The notes under the pieces were generated by a model that was not told the origin of the DNA, did no database searches, and saw only the letters and a program-made list of their open reading frames with translations. 64,000 nucleotides of DNA, taken from Acidipila sp. EB88 (GTDB lineage Bacteria; Acidobacteriota; Terriglobia; Terriglobales; Acidobacteriaceae). Positions 7,544 to 17,019 of this stretch are shown piece after piece (the first letter of the stretch is position 1; each line of letters opens with the position of its first letter). The stretch spans positions 2,046,001 to 2,110,000 of the forward strand of contig NZ_QWEV01000005.1 of NCBI RefSeq assembly GCF_003858395.1, written 5' to 3'. The position numbers were made by a program, and so were the translations under genes.

Positions 7544-9307
7544 TTAAAAGCTTCGCTCAAATGTGTGAAAGCGACGTTCCAGTTCCCACTGCTGCGTCGC
7601 TTTTTCGCTCCCGCGTACCAGCGCCCCGCACGCCCCGGTTGCCGCGTCGGCTCCAAGCTGTCCCCGGCACGCCGCCACCGGCGTCCGCAGCGTTTCGGGC
7701 GTCGCCTGCTGCCACAAACTCGCTCCCGGCAAAAAGGAGTGCTCGAGCGAGGCGCGCGCCATCTGTTTCAACTGCGCGTACACAAGGTGATATGTCTCCG
7801 CCGCGCGCACATATTCATGCGTCAGGTCGATCCGCGACACGCCCTCGTCGTCGGTCGAGAGCGCCACCGGCACCCCCGCCCGCAGGTACTCCGGCAGCGG
7901 GTGGTTCTCCCTGGAGACGCCAAGAATCACGTCGTTGCTGGTGAGGTTGATCTCCACCAGCACGTGCCGCCGCGCCATCTCCTGGAGCAGCTCCGCCGGC
8001 CGCTCCTCGTACATGATGTCTACCCCATGCCCGATGCGCTCCGCGTGCCCCTGCTCCACCGCCGCGCGTACGTGGAAACGCAGCCCCGCCGGTGGCACCA
8101 GCCCCTGCGCCAGCTCGCCCGCATGCAGCGCAATGTGCACCGCCGGGTACGCGCGATGCATTGCGTCCAGCATGCTCATCTGCAGCAGGTAATCGCGCAT
8201 CGACAGGAAACCATCCTCGGGCTGCACAAAGTTCAACCCCACCACCCGGTGGTCCGCACGCGCCAGCTCGAATGCAAACACCACCTGCGCCAGCACGTCC
8301 ACGGCGGGCTGCTCACGCAACACCTGGAACAGGTACCGGATCTCCACTCCGCACCCCGCCTGCGCTCCCGCGTCGTTGCCGTCCGAGCCGCTGCCGCCCA
8401 TGCCGCCGCCGCCCGGCCCTGCGGCACCGTTCGCGCCGTTGCTCGTTCCCTCTGCGTTACCGGTCGTGCCTGCGGCCTTGGCTCTAGAACCCGCCCCAGC
8501 CGCTCCGACGGACGTACCAGCCGCCTCCACGCTGTCGCTTTTCGCAAGCGCACAATGCTCCCGCGCGCGCCGCACCGCCTCGTTGCGATCCATCGCCGCG
8601 CGCGCCGCCTCCACGCTTGCCGCAATCGCGCCGGTGGCGAGCAGCGCCTCGCGATCCCGGTCCCAGTCCGCGCCCGCCTCAGCCGGCAGTGCCAGCTTTT
8701 CGGCGGCAGCCCGGGCCTTTGACAGGTCCGGCGTATCCATGACCTCCAGGTACTGCTCGTTCTGCCGAGCCGCGCGCGTCGCCACCTCGTCCAGCCAGTC
8801 GCCCGTGTGGCCCGAGCCCAGCCCGCCAAACCGTCCAAACGTCGCGAAGAACTGGTCGTGCCCGGTCACGCCTGGCGTCGGCACAAACCCGCGCATCGAG
8901 AAGGAGTCGATCAGCGCATCCCGGAGCGGCGTTGCCCGCTCCAGCGCTCCCGGCCCGCTTACCTCACCCGGCTTGCACGCCCCGTGCGGCACGCTGCGGT
9001 CAAACGACAGCGTCGCCGTGTCCACGCACAGCCCGTCGGCCGCCGCCTCGTCCAGAAATGTCTCCGCATACACCGCGCCCGACAAATGCATGTGGAGGTC
9101 CGCGCCCTTGGGCATGCCTTCCAGGAATGCATGCAGAGCCAGTGGGCTCTGGCTCGCTGCCCGTGCAAACGCCGCTGCTGTCCGCGCTTCCGCTCCGGTC
9201 TGCACCGGCTGCGCCGCGGCCCCGTGCGCGCCGGGCAGCGCCAGCAGCAAGGCAAGCGTAACGCTCCACCGGCCCCGCGCCGTTACCCTGTCCTGCTGCA
9301 GGGTCAT
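7544..9307 (-). CDS. Secreted adenosine deaminase-like metallohydrolase
   Basis: A large (587-residue) member of the adenosine/AMP deaminase family. From the ATG at 9307 it starts with a clear signal peptide (MTLQQDRV...LPGAHGAAAQ). Metal-site motifs are in order: HMH at residues 72-74, ALHAGE, ERIGHG and STDDEG. Residues about 261-318 are an inserted Gly/Ala/Ser-rich low-complexity stretch. Starts at 9400 or 9457 would add a second hydrophobic segment and are less likely. Export suggests extracellular or periplasmic nucleoside salvage or a signalling role (ADGF-like); the substrate is not proven. Probably co-transcribed with the glycosyltransferase 3 bp away. Confidence 0.88.
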   Translation of the reverse strand: MTLQQDRVTARGRWSVTLALLLALPGAHGAAAQPVQTGAEARTAAAFARAASQSPLALHAFLEGMPKGADLHMHLSGAVYAETFLDEAAADGLCVDTATLSFDRSVPHGACKPGEVSGPGALERATPLRDALIDSFSMRGFVPTPGVTGHDQFFATFGRFGGLGSGHTGDWLDEVATRAARQNEQYLEVMDTPDLSKARAAAEKLALPAEAGADWDRDREALLATGAIAASVEAARAAMDRNEAVRRAREHCALAKSDSVEAAGTSVGAAGAGSRAKAAGTTGNAEGTSNGANGAAGPGGGGMGGSGSDGNDAGAQAGCGVEIRYLFQVLREQPAVDVLAQVVFAFELARADHRVVGLNFVQPEDGFLSMRDYLLQMSMLDAMHRAYPAVHIALHAGELAQGLVPPAGLRFHVRAAVEQGHAERIGHGVDIMYEERPAELLQEMARRHVLVEINLTSNDVILGVSRENHPLPEYLRAGVPVALSTDDEGVSRIDLTHEYVRAAETYHLVYAQLKQMARASLEHSFLPGASLWQQATPETLRTPVAACRGQLGADAATGACGALVRGSEKATQQWELERRFHTFERSF

Positions 9308-9567
9308 GGGCGAAAACAAGGGCTGGCGCCGCGGCATAGCCCGGCAAAGCATCGCAAAGAACAGGGAACAAGGCAGCATAATGCCCCAAGTGTATGGCAT
9401 TCTCCGCCACCCCTCGCAGGCAGCGCCAAACCCGAGGCCCCGGCACGAAACGTGCATTCAAACCGGATTTGCTGCTAGACTACGGAAGTTGTGGCGATGC
9501 AGTACCCGCCAACACACCTTGCGCCGCGCCATTCACCGCCGGCAGCGAGGTTTCTTGGGACTCCCAA

Positions 9568-9642
9568 GGCCAGATAGCTCAGTGGTAGAGCGCGGCCCTG
9601 AAAAGGCCGGCGTCGGCGGTTCAATCCCGTCTCTGGCCACCA
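9568..9642 (+). tRNA. tRNA-Phe (GAA)
   Basis: A 75-nt cloverleaf: acceptor GGCCAGA/TCTGGCC, D-arm GCTC-AGTGGTA-GAGC, anticodon arm CGGCC-CTGAAAA-GGCCG with anticodon GAA, T-arm GGCGG-TTCAATC-CCGTC, encoded ACCA end at 9639-9642. A TAGACT -10-like box occurs near 9475. The gene is followed within 78 bp by a tyrosine integrase in the same orientation, the standard layout when a tRNA 3' end serves as attachment site. Confidence 0.96.
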
Positions 9643-9719
9643 CTTTAAATCCCAATGTTTGTGCCCACTTGAGCGGGTCACTCGACAATCTGCAAGCAAA
9701 TTGCAAGCATGTGTGGGAC

Positions 9720-10994
9720 ATGATTCCTGTTCTTCCACCCGGCACTCCCGTCAGAAGTTCTGAGACGCAGACAGTCAGTGTTTACACCCGGCATTCCGCA
9801 GCCTGCTCCAAGGCGGGCGATCCGAAGTGGCGTCGTTGCTCCTGCATCAAGTACATCTACACGCTCAAGGGCGGAAAGCTGACGACTTTCTCGGCCAAAA
9901 CCAGAAGTTGGGAAAAGGCACAGGCCCAGGCCACCGAAATTCAGAACTCATGGGACCCACTCAAACAAAGACTCCGTGAGCTGGAGCGAAGGCATGAGGA
10001 GGCGCAGCAGGCAGAAGTTTCAATCGAACTGGCTGTAGAGCGATGGCTGCTGTCGCTTCGATCTCAGCTCGAGAATGACTACACCTACCGTAAGTACGAG
10101 ACGTGTGCGCGAAAGATCCTAGCCTGGTGCAGAGCGCAGAGGTTCTCGAAGATCACGGAGATCACGCCGGATGCGATCGACCAATGGAGGTCGCAATGGC
10201 GGCCGAATGCAAAACACCCAGACGATCGCATGGGCAAGAGTACAGCCGGACGACACCTCGAGAAGGTCAAGGCCTTCACCCGGTACTGTCAGCACATCGG
10301 CTGGATTTCGCGCGACCCGGTTCTGGGAGTGAAAGCCATCAAAGCCGAGAAGACAGATACGCTTCCACTCCTGAGCGGGCGCTACGAAAAAGTACTCGCC
10401 GCAACGCATGCATACGACGAGTCCATGCGTCCTGATGACCGGTATGGCTTAGAGCTTCGAGCGCTTTTCGAGCTGATGCGCTGGTCAGGCCTCCGGATCA
10501 GCGACGCCTTGGCCCTGAGCAGAAGAGCCATCGAGGGCAACAGGGTGACTTTGCGCACAGTGAAGTCCCAAGGAAAGAAGAAGTTGACCCTACTTCTTCC
10601 CGATCATGTCATCTCGGGGTTGAATGCACTGCCGCTGCGCTCAGGAGTTCACTCCGAGTACTTCTTCTGGTCCGGGACGTCGAAAGTGAAGTCATTGACA
10701 GGGATGTACCAGCGGAAAATCAACAGGCTCAACCAGTTTCTATCGCTGGTTGACGACGAAGGCCGACCGATGAAGTTCCACTCGCACCAACTGCGGGACA
10801 CCTTCGCCGTGAGCCACCTGCTTGCTGGCACCTCGATGCAGGACCTCAGCTGGATGCTCGGTCACAAGTCAGTGCGAGTGACCGAGACGTTCTATGCGCC
10901 GTGGGTACCTGAAACGCAGGAGCAGCTCGAAGAGAAGATGACCCAGGCCCTGGCCGCAATGGGCGCGAGTGTCACGCTCAACGCCCGCAAGTGA
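9720..10994 (+). CDS. Tyrosine-type site-specific integrase
   Basis: A 424-residue tyrosine recombinase. The catalytic set is complete: Arg259 (SGLRIS), a beta-hairpin Lys near 282-288, His356 and Arg359 (HQLRD), His382 (LGHKS) and Tyr392. A SAM-like core-binding domain covers about 105-195. The N-terminus carries a Cys-rich patch (Cys29, Cys40, Cys42 around WRRC) that may form a small zinc-binding arm domain. I chose ATG 9720 because the in-frame opening upstream is non-coding, crossing the tRNA. Its position beside tRNA-Phe implies integration there. A broken homologue of its N-terminal region lies at 28.5 kb. Confidence 0.93.
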   Translation: MIPVLPPGTPVRSSETQTVSVYTRHSAACSKAGDPKWRRCSCIKYIYTLKGGKLTTFSAKTRSWEKAQAQATEIQNSWDPLKQRLRELERRHEEAQQAEVSIELAVERWLLSLRSQLENDYTYRKYETCARKILAWCRAQRFSKITEITPDAIDQWRSQWRPNAKHPDDRMGKSTAGRHLEKVKAFTRYCQHIGWISRDPVLGVKAIKAEKTDTLPLLSGRYEKVLAATHAYDESMRPDDRYGLELRALFELMRWSGLRISDALALSRRAIEGNRVTLRTVKSQGKKKLTLLLPDHVISGLNALPLRSGVHSEYFFWSGTSKVKSLTGMYQRKINRLNQFLSLVDDEGRPMKFHSHQLRDTFAVSHLLAGTSMQDLSWMLGHKSVRVTETFYAPWVPETQEQLEEKMTQALAAMGASVTLNARK

Positions 10995-11256
10995 GTCGCT
11001 TATGCACGGACATCACCACTGACTTGGGTATGCGCAAGGAACAGTACCCCCGCTTTCCGCGGGTCTCCTGTCGAACGATCCGCACCACATTCGCCTCATC
11101 TGCGAAGAGGCTACGGACTGTCTTCTCGTTGAGATTCCACACCTCTGCGATCTCTTTCGGGGTGTAATGCTGTTCCAAGGCAAGCTTGTTGCTCCGGATA
11201 TCAGCGATTGATGTCTGGGTCTCGTTGGCGCGATGCGAATTTTGCATGCGGGTCAA
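10978..11256 (-). CDS. Small helix-turn-helix protein, possible excisionase/regulator
   Basis: A 92-residue basic protein with a helix-turn-helix in its centre (YTPKEIAEVWNLNEKTVRSLF), the pattern of excisionase-like and MerR-type small DNA binders. It converges on the integrase gene and overlaps its 3' end by 17 bp, a compact arrangement usual for integrase/excisionase modules. No membrane or signal segments. It may be the recombination directionality factor of this element, but that is inference from position and size. Confidence 0.72.
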   Translation of the reverse strand: MTRMQNSHRANETQTSIADIRSNKLALEQHYTPKEIAEVWNLNEKTVRSLFADEANVVRIVRQETRGKRGYCSLRIPKSVVMSVHKRLTCGR

Positions 11257-11866
11257 TACCCACCACCCGGCTTGTACCCCGAATATCGTGGAAAGATTTT
11301 GATCATCGCGCGGAGACCCAGTGGTACACGGGCAAGCTTTGTGTGATCTGGAAGCCCGCCAGTACTCTAACCTGTCGACCGCGATCGCTGGGGTAGGCTT
11401 TCTTGCCTGAACTCGCTCTGCGTTGAGGTCCTGGGTCTTGCAGTGAGAACTGCTTCAGGGTCTGTTCGCTTTTTGAGAAAAGAGGGAGGCGGTACCTCTT
11501 GAAGGTTTTTGTGCCCATCGATGTCAGCGCGCACCAGGCCTGCTGCCAGTGAGTTTTCCTGCTTGACGGTGCCAGTACCTCCTGTTGGGCAAGGTGAAAG
11601 CGGCCTGGTAAACGTAGCTTGCAAGTTGGAAGGGGCGTGGAGGTAAGCACACGCAGCGGAGAGGAAGGTTTTCCAAGTAGATCACTTCAAACCCAGCTCG
11701 CTGATTGCCTCCATGGTGTCTGGATCAACCCCGCATTGCGTGATCAGGTCAAAGGCAAGCTCCATAATGTGGATCGACAGATCTAAGCGGTTCAAGGCTG
11801 CGGCATATCCGCGTAGGCGGAAGTCGATCGCCAGTTGAAACCGCGCCTACTTCCACCATTTCCGCT
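11257..11866. other. Gene-poor stretch inside the island
   Basis: No supported gene. Short open frames on the minus strand (11303-11650) carry no recognisable domain. The word ccgcgtaggcgg near 11811-11822 matches the end of the palindromic repeat but is not accompanied by the rest of it. Confidence 0.5.
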
Positions 11867-12313
11867 CTACGCTTTCTTGGCGGGTAGCTTGCCCTTGATT
11901 TCCTGCTCCTGGATCGCAGGCAGCACGGTCTCGGCGGCTGGGATCAGCTGCTGCGTGCGCTGGGTGATGCGGACCTCGCAGGACTCCTGGTGCTTCAACC
12001 CCAGTTCGCGCCACACGTCCGACACCCGCTTGGCAATGACGTCGGGCGGCTGCATGAGCAGCGCGTCCACGTTGATCAGGCAGTACTCGAAGATCGCGAT
12101 GTCTTCCTTGAAATCTTTGGAGTTAGCGGTGAGGAAATGATCCGTCATGATCATCTGCTTGATCTCGTCGTGCTGGGTACCAGGCTTGATGTGGTTTACC
12201 CGAAAGCTGAGCTTCTCAAGGTAGGGAACGACATTCGCCAGGTTCTCGTCGACCCAGAGGCGACCGCGTGAAAGCGCGACGCGGCGAAGCAAGGTGTGAG
12301 TTCCAGTCGGCAT
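11867..12313 (-). CDS. DUF5615/PIN-like (Mut7-C-type) domain protein
   Basis: A 148-residue protein. The start LWVDENL with following acidic and FLTANSKDF segments resembles DUF5615, a PIN-like putative nuclease family often found in toxin-antitoxin pairs and on mobile elements. Conserved acids are visible at the first strand (VDEN) and after the FLTAN strand (KDF). The C-terminal half (about 85-148) is helical and charged, longer than minimal DUF5615 proteins. No small partner gene is seen directly upstream, where a DUF433-type antitoxin would be expected. Nuclease activity is inferred from the family only. Confidence 0.65.
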   Translation of the reverse strand: MPTGTHTLLRRVALSRGRLWVDENLANVVPYLEKLSFRVNHIKPGTQHDEIKQMIMTDHFLTANSKDFKEDIAIFEYCLINVDALLMQPPDVIAKRVSDVWRELGLKHQESCEVRITQRTQQLIPAAETVLPAIQEQEIKGKLPAKKA

Positions 12314-12681
12314 CTGCCCTCCACGTCGAAGTCTAGCGTGGCTCTGGCGATTGCTGAAGGGAGACGAGACCCGGTGCTGAAAAGAGTTGGTTAAAAGACG
12401 CGGCGTTGCAGCGCCGTTGGAGGATGAGGCTCGGGATGAAGGTCAGCTATGTCTTTGAAAAATGGCAATTTACGATCCTTCAAGAACATCTGAGAAACAC
12501 GTTGGTAAACCCATTCGGCCCAGGATGTGCTTGTAAGCCCAGGGGGAAGGATCGCTTACGATGTTTCACCTCTTTCATCAGAATTCCACATTGCCTGCTC
12601 TCATGAGACGAGCGGAATGCCGGGTCAAAAGGGCGGGATAAAAGACGAGGTTCCGAGGTGTACTCTGCGCACGGACGATCG
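12314..12681. other. Gene-poor stretch
   Basis: No supported gene or repeat. Short frames here have no ribosome site and no recognisable domain. Confidence 0.5.
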
Positions 12682-12879
12682 TTACAGCGATGATCTATGA
12701 ATGAGTTGCGAGAGCCGGTTCTTCGAGAGCTTACGCAGGGAACCACTGAGCTCGACGGCGAAGCTCCACCGGTGGGGGGCAGGAAGTAGCCGCGCAAGGG
12801 CATCAAGTAGCGGCACCCAGAAAGCGAGTGACGCCAGGAAGACAAGTGTGATCAGGGCTGCTGTTTGCTGTTCCGACAT
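12682..12879 (-). CDS. Small single-span membrane protein
   Basis: A 65-residue protein supported by a strong ribosome site (TGAGGAG, 7 nt before ATG 12879). After a short polar start it has one hydrophobic segment of about 22 residues (from AALITL to LLDAL), then a basic C-terminal tail (RKLSKNRLSQLIHR). It sits 83 bp downstream of the NHL/Ig protein on the same strand, separated by a GC-rich hairpin. I recognise no family. It could be a membrane-anchored peptide that works with the secreted neighbour, a toxin-like peptide, or a remnant. Confidence 0.45.
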   Translation of the reverse strand: MSEQQTAALITLVFLASLAFWVPLLDALARLLPAPHRWSFAVELSGSLRKLSKNRLSQLIHRSSL

Positions 12880-12925
12880 GAGCACTCCTCAGGGTGCGCC
12901 AGCCCGGGATGAGCCAGCGTGTGAA

Positions 12926-12954
12926 GCGTGGGAGGGTCTTGCTCCCTCCCGCGC
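12926..12954 (-). terminator. Hairpin after the NHL/Ig gene
   Basis: gggaggg (12930-12936) pairs with ccctccc (12944-12950), with gcg/cgc flanks. It lies 9 bp after the stop of the minus-strand NHL gene. There is no U-tract, so it may be a weak terminator or an mRNA-stabilising stem. Confidence 0.4.
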
Positions 12955-12962
12955 AAGAGTCG

Positions 12963-15900
12963 TTATTTGACTGTGAAGTTGACGCTGGCTGGCGGCGCGG
13001 CCTGGTAGTTCCCCTGCGAGGCATAAGCCGCAGTGAGCGTGAAGCTTCCTTTCTGCGAAGTGGAGTAAATGATCGCGGCTTGGCCGATTTTGTTCAGCGT
13101 GACCGAACCTAAGCTCGACCCGGCGATGGTGTATGTCACAGTGCCGGGTACAGGCAGAAGACCTTCATCGGCGTAGACGGTGCAGGCAAGGGTCTGCCCG
13201 AGCTTGAGCGATGTGTTCTGGCAGCTCAACAAGAGCTTGACCGGGCCCGCTGTCACAGTCACGGTGACGATCGCCGAGGTCCCGGGCGCGTAGTTCGCGT
13301 CGCCCGAGTAGAGCGCGCTCAGCGGGTGCGTGCCCACGTTGAGCGACGGCAGCACCAAGCCAAGGAGGTAGCCCCTGGTGAGCGCGAGGAGCGGGTAGTT
13401 GCCTATAGCTGTCGAGCCGTCGTACACGGTTACCGTTCCGGTTGGTGCAGGCTTGCCGTTTGCGGCTGCCACCACGATCTCAAAAGCCGGTGTCAGCGGA
13501 TACACGAGTTTGGTGGAGGCGAGCTGCAGGCTCACCGCCGTGACGGGAATGGTGAGAGCTACCGTGTTCGAGGTGGACCCGGTAAAGTTGGCATCTCCCA
13601 CGTACATGGCTGAATAACTATGCTGCGCGCCGGAGAGCTGCCCGGTGCTGTACGTCGCAGTGTTGCCCGAAAGCGCCACCGTCGCCAGCTTGGTCGACCC
13701 ATCGTAAAAAGTCACCGCACCGGTAGGCGTACCACTGTACTGCGGGCTCACCACCGCTGTGAGCGAGGCAGCCGAGCCGTAGCCCGACTTCACTGCTGTG
13801 GCTGTGAGCTTCGTGGTGCTGCCTGCCTGCACAGCCGCAAAGCTGGCCTGCCTGGAGCCTGCGTTGTAGCCGGTGGCTGCGGCCTGGTTGGCCTGGACGA
13901 TCACCGTGCCTTCACCCCTGACCGTGACCACGCCGGAGGTGCTGACCGTGGCGGGTCCGCTCACCAGCTGGTAGGTAAACGTGCCGTTGGAGTTGGAGGT
14001 GGCCATGAGCTGGAAGCTCTGCCCATAGGCGTAGTTGGCGGCGGTGGCAAAGGTGATGGTGGGGTTCACGGTGAAGGAGAGCGCGACCGTGCTGGATGGC
14101 GAGGTCAAGTAATTGGGATCCCCGGTGTAGACGGCGGTAAAGCTTTGCGAGCCGGTGTAGTTCCCGGTGGCGTAGGTGGCTATGCCGCCCACCACAGGGC
14201 TTTGCCCGAGCAAGACCCCACCGTTGTAGAAGGAGACCGAGCCCGTGACAGGCGCGGGATTGCTACCGGCGTTAGTGGGGGCGACTCTGGCGGTGAGGTT
14301 CGCTGTGCCGTTGCTGTTGTTGACGGTGCCGGTGAGCGTGGTGAGGGTGGCAGCCTTGGCGACGGTGAAGGAAGTGGTTTGCGTGCCTGCGGCATACGGG
14401 CCGTAGGCGGCCTGGTCAGCCTCGACGACGACTGTGCCCGCGCCGGTGAGGGTAAGGATGTTGCCGCTGATGGTGGCCGGGCCGCTGTCGACCTTGTAGG
14501 TGATGGCGCCGGAGGAGCCGGAGCTGGAGCTGGCCTGGACTGGGAAGGGTACTGCACCATAGGTCTGGTTGGGAACCGAGAAGGTGAGGTTGTCGGCAGT
14601 CTGCGTTGCCACGCCGTAGAGCTGGACCGTTTGCGTTCCGGAGGTGCTGTTGAGCGAGTTGTCCGCAAAGCTGACGGTGCCGGTTTGCGGGCCGGGGGCT
14701 TGCGGGGTGAAGCTGATGCTTAGGTTGCAGGCCGCGCCCGGGGTGAGTGTAAAGGCGCTGCCTCCGGAGCAATCGGCGGCTGTGCCGGAACCGGGGACCT
14801 GTGCGAAGCTGCCGCCGCTCGTCGCGAGCATGTAGGCCACGTCAAGGGGCTGGTTGCCGATGTCTTGAATTGCAAAGGACATGGGGCTGTCCGTGCTGGT
14901 GCTGCCCGCCTGGGTGTCGGCATAGCTCCACGACGGCGGGGTCGCGCGGGGCAGCTCCAGAGTGCGCGCGTTATAGGAGTCCGCCACGAAGAGGTTGCCG
15001 GATGCGTCCAAGGCGACGCCGTCGGGAATGTAGAGGTCGGTGGCCAGAATGAGCGGAGGGCCGCCCGCGGCAGTGAACTCGATGAGACGGTTGTTGCTGG
15101 AGTCCGCCACATAGATGTTTCCGGCACCATCCACAGCCAGGCTGCTTGGTTGACGCAGGCCACTGCCTACCGTTTGCTGCGCTCCGCCGCCGGCTGGCAA
15201 TTCAAACACCTCGGACTGGTCCAGGACGAAGACATTCCCGGAAGCATCCACGGCTACATCCTTTGGGTAGAAGAAGCCAGACCCCACGGTGGTTTGGGCA
15301 CCGGTGGCTGCAGCGACCTCCACGACCCGCCCGTTTGCGGCATCTGCGATAAAGACGTTGCCAGCTCCATCCACAGCAACCCCGTCGGGTGTGTTCAAGC
15401 CACTGCCCACGGTAGTCTGGGTTCCGTTTGGAGCAACCTTGAGCACCCTGTTATTTAAGCTATCGCCGACGAAAAGATTGCCGGCTCCGTCCACAAACAA
15501 GCCGGTGGGATCGTTCAAGCCGCTGACCACGGTTGTGGTTGTGCCGGCCGGCGCGACCTTGAGGACGGAGCCCGCGACCCCGTCGAGCACGAAGACATTG
15601 CCGGCGCCATCGGCTGCCACGCTAGCTGGATAGCTGGCGCTCGTGTTGATGGTTATTTGTGCCGCGCTGTTGAAGGCGATCGCCGGCCCAACCCCCTCGC
15701 CGTAGACCAGCGTGGTGGCGAGCACGTTGCCGCTCCCATCCACCAGCTCCACGGCGCCGTTGCGGGCGCCCGGAGCGGTGGGGGCAAAGCTGACCGTGAC
15801 TGTGCACTGCGAACCCGTGGAAAGGGTGCCGGTGCAGGTGCTGGAAGCAACTTTGAAGTCGAGGCCGGGTGTGCCCTGGGTAAGGGCGACGGGCGCGCCA

Positions 15901-16907
15901 AAGGTGCCGGCATCTGTGATGTTGTACGTCAGCGTCGCGGTCTGCGTGCAGGGCGCCGGCGAGGTCTGCCCCGCCGGGCAGACGTTCCCCGAGCCAAAGT
16001 TCACTGAGTGCGTCTGAACCTCCACCACTCGGTTGTTACTACTATCCGCGACGAAAACATCGCCAGCACCGTCCACCGCCACGCCGCGGTCTTCGAGCCC
16101 CAATCCGCTCGCGGGCACCGTCGTCTGTGTGCCGGCAGGCGTAACCTCCACAACCCGTGTATTAAAGGTGTCCACGATGTACACATCACCCAAGCCATCT
16201 ACTGCTACGCCAAATGGACGGTCCAATCCGGTGGCAGGGACTATGCTCTGCACGCCGCCAGGTGTCACTTCCACCACGCGGTTCTTGGTGGTATCAGTGA
16301 TAAAGACATCGCCCGAGCCATCTACCGCTACGCCATATGGTCCACTCAACCCGCTGGCCGGTACGGTAGTCTGCTGCCCCCCGGGCGTCACTTCTACCAC
16401 GCGGTTGTTCCCAAGGTCCGCAATGAAAACGTCACCGGCGCGGTCCACGGCGACGCCTTCGACGTAACTCAACCCAGCGGCAGGCACCGTGGTTTGAACG
16501 CCGGCGGGCGTCACCTCGACCACCCTCGTGTTTTGCGTGTCTGAGATGTAGAGATCACCTGAGCCATCGACGGCGATGTACTCGGGAGGATTCAATCCCG
16601 CGATGGGTATCGTCGTTTGGATCCCGGCGGATGTTACCTTCAGCACGCGGTTGTTGCCGTTGTCCGCAATCAAGAGATTTCCTTCCGCAGTTATCGCCAC
16701 GCCAAGGGGATTGCTCAATCCGCTAGCCGGCACGGTGGTTTGCACACCGGCAAAGCCGGCCGACTGCCCCGTCGCAGCCTGTGCAGCGCCAAGCATGAGC
16801 AGGAGCGCGAACCACGGAGCGAAGGCGCCGCGGCAGGGAGCCGCCAGGCGGCCGAAGGCGAATGCGGCGAAACATAAAGCGGCAGGGCGGGAGGGCAACA
16901 GGCGCAT
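12963..16907 (-). CDS. Giant secreted NHL-repeat / Ig-like repeat protein
   Basis: A 1,314-residue exported protein (signal segment in residues 1-47, ending AQAATGQ). Residues about 55-330 are NHL beta-propeller repeats with a 41-residue period (core GVAVDGxGDVFI, then NRVVEVTPxG). A cysteine-containing anchor-D-like Ig module follows, then a second NHL block (about 415-690), another such module, and several Big_3_5 Ig-like repeats to the C-terminus (SGxxTYxTG, SVTFYDGS-type words). No LPXTG, Por or type IX sorting signal is seen. Such proteins are common in Acidobacteria, but their job is unknown; adhesion or matrix binding is plausible. It is divergent from the two-component system across a palindrome-rich 211-bp gap. 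Confidence 0.85.
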   Translation of the reverse strand: MRLLPSRPAALCFAAFAFGRLAAPCRGAFAPWFALLLMLGAAQAATGQSAGFAGVQTTVPASGLSNPLGVAITAEGNLLIADNGNNRVLKVTSAGIQTTIPIAGLNPPEYIAVDGSGDLYISDTQNTRVVEVTPAGVQTTVPAAGLSYVEGVAVDRAGDVFIADLGNNRVVEVTPGGQQTTVPASGLSGPYGVAVDGSGDVFITDTTKNRVVEVTPGGVQSIVPATGLDRPFGVAVDGLGDVYIVDTFNTRVVEVTPAGTQTTVPASGLGLEDRGVAVDGAGDVFVADSSNNRVVEVQTHSVNFGSGNVCPAGQTSPAPCTQTATLTYNITDAGTFGAPVALTQGTPGLDFKVASSTCTGTLSTGSQCTVTVSFAPTAPGARNGAVELVDGSGNVLATTLVYGEGVGPAIAFNSAAQITINTSASYPASVAADGAGNVFVLDGVAGSVLKVAPAGTTTTVVSGLNDPTGLFVDGAGNLFVGDSLNNRVLKVAPNGTQTTVGSGLNTPDGVAVDGAGNVFIADAANGRVVEVAAATGAQTTVGSGFFYPKDVAVDASGNVFVLDQSEVFELPAGGGAQQTVGSGLRQPSSLAVDGAGNIYVADSSNNRLIEFTAAGGPPLILATDLYIPDGVALDASGNLFVADSYNARTLELPRATPPSWSYADTQAGSTSTDSPMSFAIQDIGNQPLDVAYMLATSGGSFAQVPGSGTAADCSGGSAFTLTPGAACNLSISFTPQAPGPQTGTVSFADNSLNSTSGTQTVQLYGVATQTADNLTFSVPNQTYGAVPFPVQASSSSGSSGAITYKVDSGPATISGNILTLTGAGTVVVEADQAAYGPYAAGTQTTSFTVAKAATLTTLTGTVNNSNGTANLTARVAPTNAGSNPAPVTGSVSFYNGGVLLGQSPVVGGIATYATGNYTGSQSFTAVYTGDPNYLTSPSSTVALSFTVNPTITFATAANYAYGQSFQLMATSNSNGTFTYQLVSGPATVSTSGVVTVRGEGTVIVQANQAAATGYNAGSRQASFAAVQAGSTTKLTATAVKSGYGSAASLTAVVSPQYSGTPTGAVTFYDGSTKLATVALSGNTATYSTGQLSGAQHSYSAMYVGDANFTGSTSNTVALTIPVTAVSLQLASTKLVYPLTPAFEIVVAAANGKPAPTGTVTVYDGSTAIGNYPLLALTRGYLLGLVLPSLNVGTHPLSALYSGDANYAPGTSAIVTVTVTAGPVKLLLSCQNTSLKLGQTLACTVYADEGLLPVPGTVTYTIAGSSLGSVTLNKIGQAAIIYSTSQKGSFTLTAAYASQGNYQAAPPASVNFTVK

Positions 16908-17019
16908 GATCGGGCTTCCTTTGTTTTCGCAGGGCTGTTTCTCGGCAGCCGGGGAGGGGTGCTGAGCTCTGGTGTCGTTGCAGGAAGAACGATAAGGGGG
17001 GCGCGGTGTCCGGAATAGA

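Noticed and set aside
8376..9719. A long in-frame opening upstream of the integrase that would make an 872-residue protein
   Set aside because: It runs antisense through the deaminase gene and across tRNA-Phe; integrase similarity begins only after ATG 9720.
11303..11650. A 115-residue minus-strand frame
   Set aside because: No domain, no ribosome site, and overlapping frames of equal quality on the same strand.
15000..16800. Possible CRISPR-like array, because of regularly spaced repeats of about 123 bp
   Set aside because: The periodicity is the 41-residue NHL blade in a coding frame; no short direct repeats with unique spacers are present.
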